Shown here: one piece after another, positions 61,270 to 64,000 of the stretch | How the letters are laid out: each line of letters opens with the position of its first letter | Position numbering within the stretch: the first letter of the stretch is position 1 | NCBI RefSeq assembly: GCF_020283565.1 | Contig: NC_060065.1 | Span: 41,218,409 to 41,282,408, forward strand | Source: Trifolium pratense | Taxonomy: Eukaryota > Streptophyta > Magnoliopsida > Fabales > Fabaceae | Reading direction: 5' to 3' | DNA length: 64,000 bases | The notes under the pieces: generated by a model | Told to the model about the DNA's origin: nothing | Database searches by the model: none | The model's input: only the letters and a program-made list of their open reading frames with translations | Translations under genes and position numbers: made by a program

Positions 61270-63460
61270 TGTGATTATTCATAGTGATGCATGAATGGAT
61301 ATATATTCTTAATGACCCTAGTCCCTGAATGTGAAAGTTTGTTGTTGCCTTAATTGTTACTCAAGCAATTGTCTAGATCGGTGTCTGCTTTTGTATTAAA
61401 AAAATTATGAATTTTATTCATAGTGATGCATAAATGTATATATATTCTGCTTTGATGACCCTTAGTCCCTAAATTCAATTATGCAACTGTGATTAATAGA
61501 AAAGTTTTGTAAGGGTTGGATACCTCAATGTTCTTTGAGAAAAATGCATTATGAATTCCTTATTTATAATGGAAAAATAGGATGGTGGCTTTAGAATTGA
61601 TTTTTCATTATGAACTTAATGACCCTTGTCCCAAATGTTACATACCAATTGCAAATGTTGGAAGAACTTAATGACCCTAGTCCCTGAATATGAAAGCTAG
61701 TTGTTGCCTTAATTGCTATTCAAGCAATTGTCTCGATTGATGTCCGCTTTTCTATTAAAAAAAATTATGAATTTTTATTCATAGTGATGCATGAATGGAG
61801 ACATATTCTTAATGACCCTAGTCCCTGAATGTGAAAGCTAGTTGTTGCCTTAATTGCTACTCAAGCAATTGTCTCTATAGGTGTCCGCTTTTCTATTAAA
61901 AAATATTCTGAATTTTTATCCTTAATAATGCATGAATGGGTACAGATTCTGCTTTGATGACTCTTAGTACCTAAATTCAATTATGCAACTGCAATTAATG
62001 GAAAAGTTTTGTAAGGGTTGGATGCCTCAATGACCTTTGAGAAAAATTCTTTATGAATTCTTTATTCATAATGGAAAAATAGAATGGTGGCTTTAGAATT
62101 GATTTTACATTATGAACTTAATGACCCTTGTCCCAAATGTTACATACGTTGGAAATGTTGGATGAACTTAATGATCCTAGTCCCTGAATATGAAAGCTAG
62201 TTGTTGCCTTAATTGATACTCAAGCAATTCTCTCGATCTGTGTCCGCTTTTCTGTTAAAAAAAATTATGAATTTTTATTCATAGTGATGCATGAATGGAT
62301 ATATATTCTTAATGACCCTAGTCCCTGAATATGAAAGCTAGTTGTTGCCTTAATTGCTACTCAAGCAATTGTCTCGATTGGTGTCCGCTTTTCTATTAAA
62401 AAGAATTATGGATTTTTATTCATAGTGATGCATGAATGGATATATATTCTTAATGACCCTAGTCCCTGAAAATGAAAGCTAGTTGTTGCCTTAATTGCTA
62501 CTCATGCAATTGTCTCTATAGGTGTCCGTTTTTCTATTAAAAAATATTCTGAATTTTAATTCACAGTGATGCATGAATGGAGACATATTCTTAATGACCC
62601 TAGTCCCTTAATGTGAATGCTAGTTGTTGCCTTAATTGCTATTCAAGGAATTGTCTCTATAGGTTTCCGCTTTTCTATTAAAAAATATTCTGAATTTTTA
62701 TCCATAATAATGCATGAATGGGTACAGATTCTGCTTTCATCACCCTTAGTCCCTAAATTCAATTATGCAACTGCAATTAATGGAAAAGTTTTGTAAGGGT
62801 TGGATGCCTCAACGATCTTTGAGAAATATGTATTATGAATTCTTTATTCATAATGGAAAAATAGGATGGTGGCTTTAGAATTGATTTTGCATTTTGAACT
62901 TAATGACCCTTGTCCCGAATGTTACATACGTTGGAAATGTTGGATGAACTTAATGACCCTAGTCCCTGAATATGAAAGCTAGTTGTTGCCTTAATTGTTA
63001 CTCAAACAATTGTCTTGATCGGTGTCCGCTTTTCTATTAAAAAAAATTATGAATTTTTATTCATAGTGATGCATGAATGCATATATATTCTTAATGGCCC
63101 TAGTCCCTGTATATGAAAGCTAGTTGTTGCCTTAATTGCTACTCAAGCAATTGTCTCGATTGGTGTCCACTTTTCTATTAAAAAAAATTATGAATTTTTA
63201 TTCATAGTGATGCATGAATGGAGACATATTCTTAATGACCCTAGTCCCTGAATGTGAAAGCTAGTTGTTGCCTTAATTGCTACTCAATCAATTGTCTCTA
63301 TTGGTGTTCGATTTTCTGTTAAAAAATATTCTGAATTTTTATCCATAATAATGCATGAATGGGTACAGATTCTGCTATGATGACCCTTGTCCCAAATGTT
63401 ACATACGTTGAAAATGTTGGATGAACTTAATGACCCTAGTCCCTGAATATGAAAGCTAGT
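61270..63460. repeat. Two-tier tandem repeat field (~140-bp and ~360-bp spacings)
   Basis: The phrase TAATGACCCTAGTCCCTGAA with the following GAAAGCTAGTTGTTGCCTTA recurs near 61308, 61667, 61809, 62168, 62310, 62450, 62591, 62950, 63091, 63234 and 63427. Intervals alternate between about 141 and about 359 bp, with a final short step of about 195. Long steps contain an extra module (GCAACTGCAATTAATGGAAA, TTTGTAAGGGTTGGATGCC, GGATGGTGGCTTTAGAATTG). Copies are roughly 90% alike by eye. Confidence 0.9.
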
Positions 63461-63551
63461 TTGGGCAAAAACCTCACTTCTCTAATATCAAGCTTCAAAA
63501 TTAGAGGTTGGAGAAGAGTTTGAGTGATTAAGAAAATTGGGTAAAGGTTGA

Positions 63552-63648
63552 ATGACAGTTGATGATGATCATGTTGATCAACAGAACATGGCTGCTTGGC
63601 TTGTTGGTTTAAACACTCAAGATTTAACCTTTCAATCTTCCTCTCTTG
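63552..63648 (+). pseudogene. First-exon remnant of a sorbitol dehydrogenase-like gene
   Basis: From ATG: MTVDDDHVDQQNMAAWLVGL then NT, matching the N-terminus of plant sorbitol dehydrogenases (...NMAAWLVGVNTLKIQPF). Two bases then seem lost after AACACT, and ATT-TAA stands where ATT-CAA (Ile-Gln) is expected; downstream bases TTTCAATCTTCC still match the lost frame. Both changes would kill the protein. It lies downstream of the C-terminal-half exon at 60880, so the two pieces are not in gene order. A live gene starting here with a divergent first exon is possible but less likely. Confidence 0.55.
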
Positions 63649-64000
63649 TTATTCTTCTTAATTTTCCGGTATCAATTTCATTCTATTGCTATTATTATTG
63701 TTGTTATTATTGTTATGATTATATTATTGTATTGATTAAAACATCTGATTCAACATTCTAACTTGTAATGTGGTCGTGGTTTGGATTAAGTTCATTGTTA
63801 CAAATTTGGGATTTGTCTTTTCTGTAGTTGAAAAATGAATGAAGTTTACACAGTCAAGTGATTCTGAACTTTGAATTGATTAATAAATTGGACTCGAAAT
63901 TTGGGAATGGTTCGGATGAAGTTCGTTGTTAAAAATTTGGGATTTGGATTCTCTTTAGTTGATAAAAAATGATGATGTTTACACAGTCAAGCAATTTATA
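63649..64000. repeat. AT-rich end of window with a ~130-bp imperfect duplication
   Basis: Words GAAGTTC(G/A)TTGTTA, AAATTTGGGATTTG and GTTTACACAGTCAAG recur about 130 bp apart (near 63785-63860 and 63915-63990). No exon was recognised. Confidence 0.5.

Noticed and set aside
61270..63460. CRISPR-like array from regularly spaced repeats
   Set aside because: Units are ~140-360 bp and repeat along their full length with no unique spacers, in eukaryotic DNA: an ordinary tandem repeat.

Overview
The window reads as nuclear DNA of a flowering plant, most likely a legume close to Medicago. The evidence is AT-rich intergenic DNA, GT-AG introns in every reconstructed gene, dense MITE, SINE and LTR debris of legume type, a two-exon defensin-like peptide gene, and above all a cluster of LRR/malectin receptor-like kinases (LRR-VIII-2 subfamily, relatives of Arabidopsis At1g53430, At3g14840 and At1g29720). 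No prokaryotic or organellar features were seen.

Layout. (1) 1-2.05 kb: intergenic repeats ending in the terminus of a CACTA transposon. (2) 2.35-11.98 kb, minus strand: a complete 24-exon receptor kinase (RLK-A, 1002 aa by my splice reconstruction). (3) 14.38-16.04 kb, plus strand: a two-exon secreted peptide with 8 cysteines. (4) 16.4-18.0 kb: an orphan block of nine LRR exons copied from the next gene. (5) 18.38-24.03 kb, minus strand: gene C, a paralogue with intact signal peptide, LRRs and malectin-like domain but no transmembrane or kinase exons, because its 3' half has been replaced by unrelated DNA; it is still open for 592 aa. A LINE remnant lies in its second intron. (6) 24-27.7 kb: transposon-rich DNA. 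(7) 27.78-30.44 kb, plus strand: a broken, 5'-truncated RLK pseudogene (psi-D) with a SINE in its transmembrane exon. (8) 30.5-36 kb: nested non-autonomous transposons inside an extra copy of the RLK 5' flank. (9) 36.51-48.84 kb, plus strand: complete RLK-E (1005 aa), stretched by a rearranged copia element in intron 13 and a young LTR element in intron 16. (10) 51.11-58.01 kb, plus strand: complete compact RLK-F (1001 aa). (11) 59-64 kb: MITEs, two separate decayed pieces of a sorbitol-dehydrogenase-like gene, and a two-tier tandem-repeat field of about 2.2 kb.

A, E and F share one 24-exon plan: signal-peptide exon, N-terminal Cys-containing exon, mostly 72-nt LRR exons all in phase 2, three short linker exons, two malectin exons, one transmembrane exon and five kinase exons. 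Each should encode a plasma-membrane receptor with an extracellular LRR and malectin-like ectodomain and a cytoplasmic RD-type Ser/Thr kinase. Gene C could make a secreted ectodomain, and psi-D is dead. Exon coordinates come from reading splice sites and keeping frame by eye. All three full-length reconstructions, and gene C, close in frame, which supports the models.
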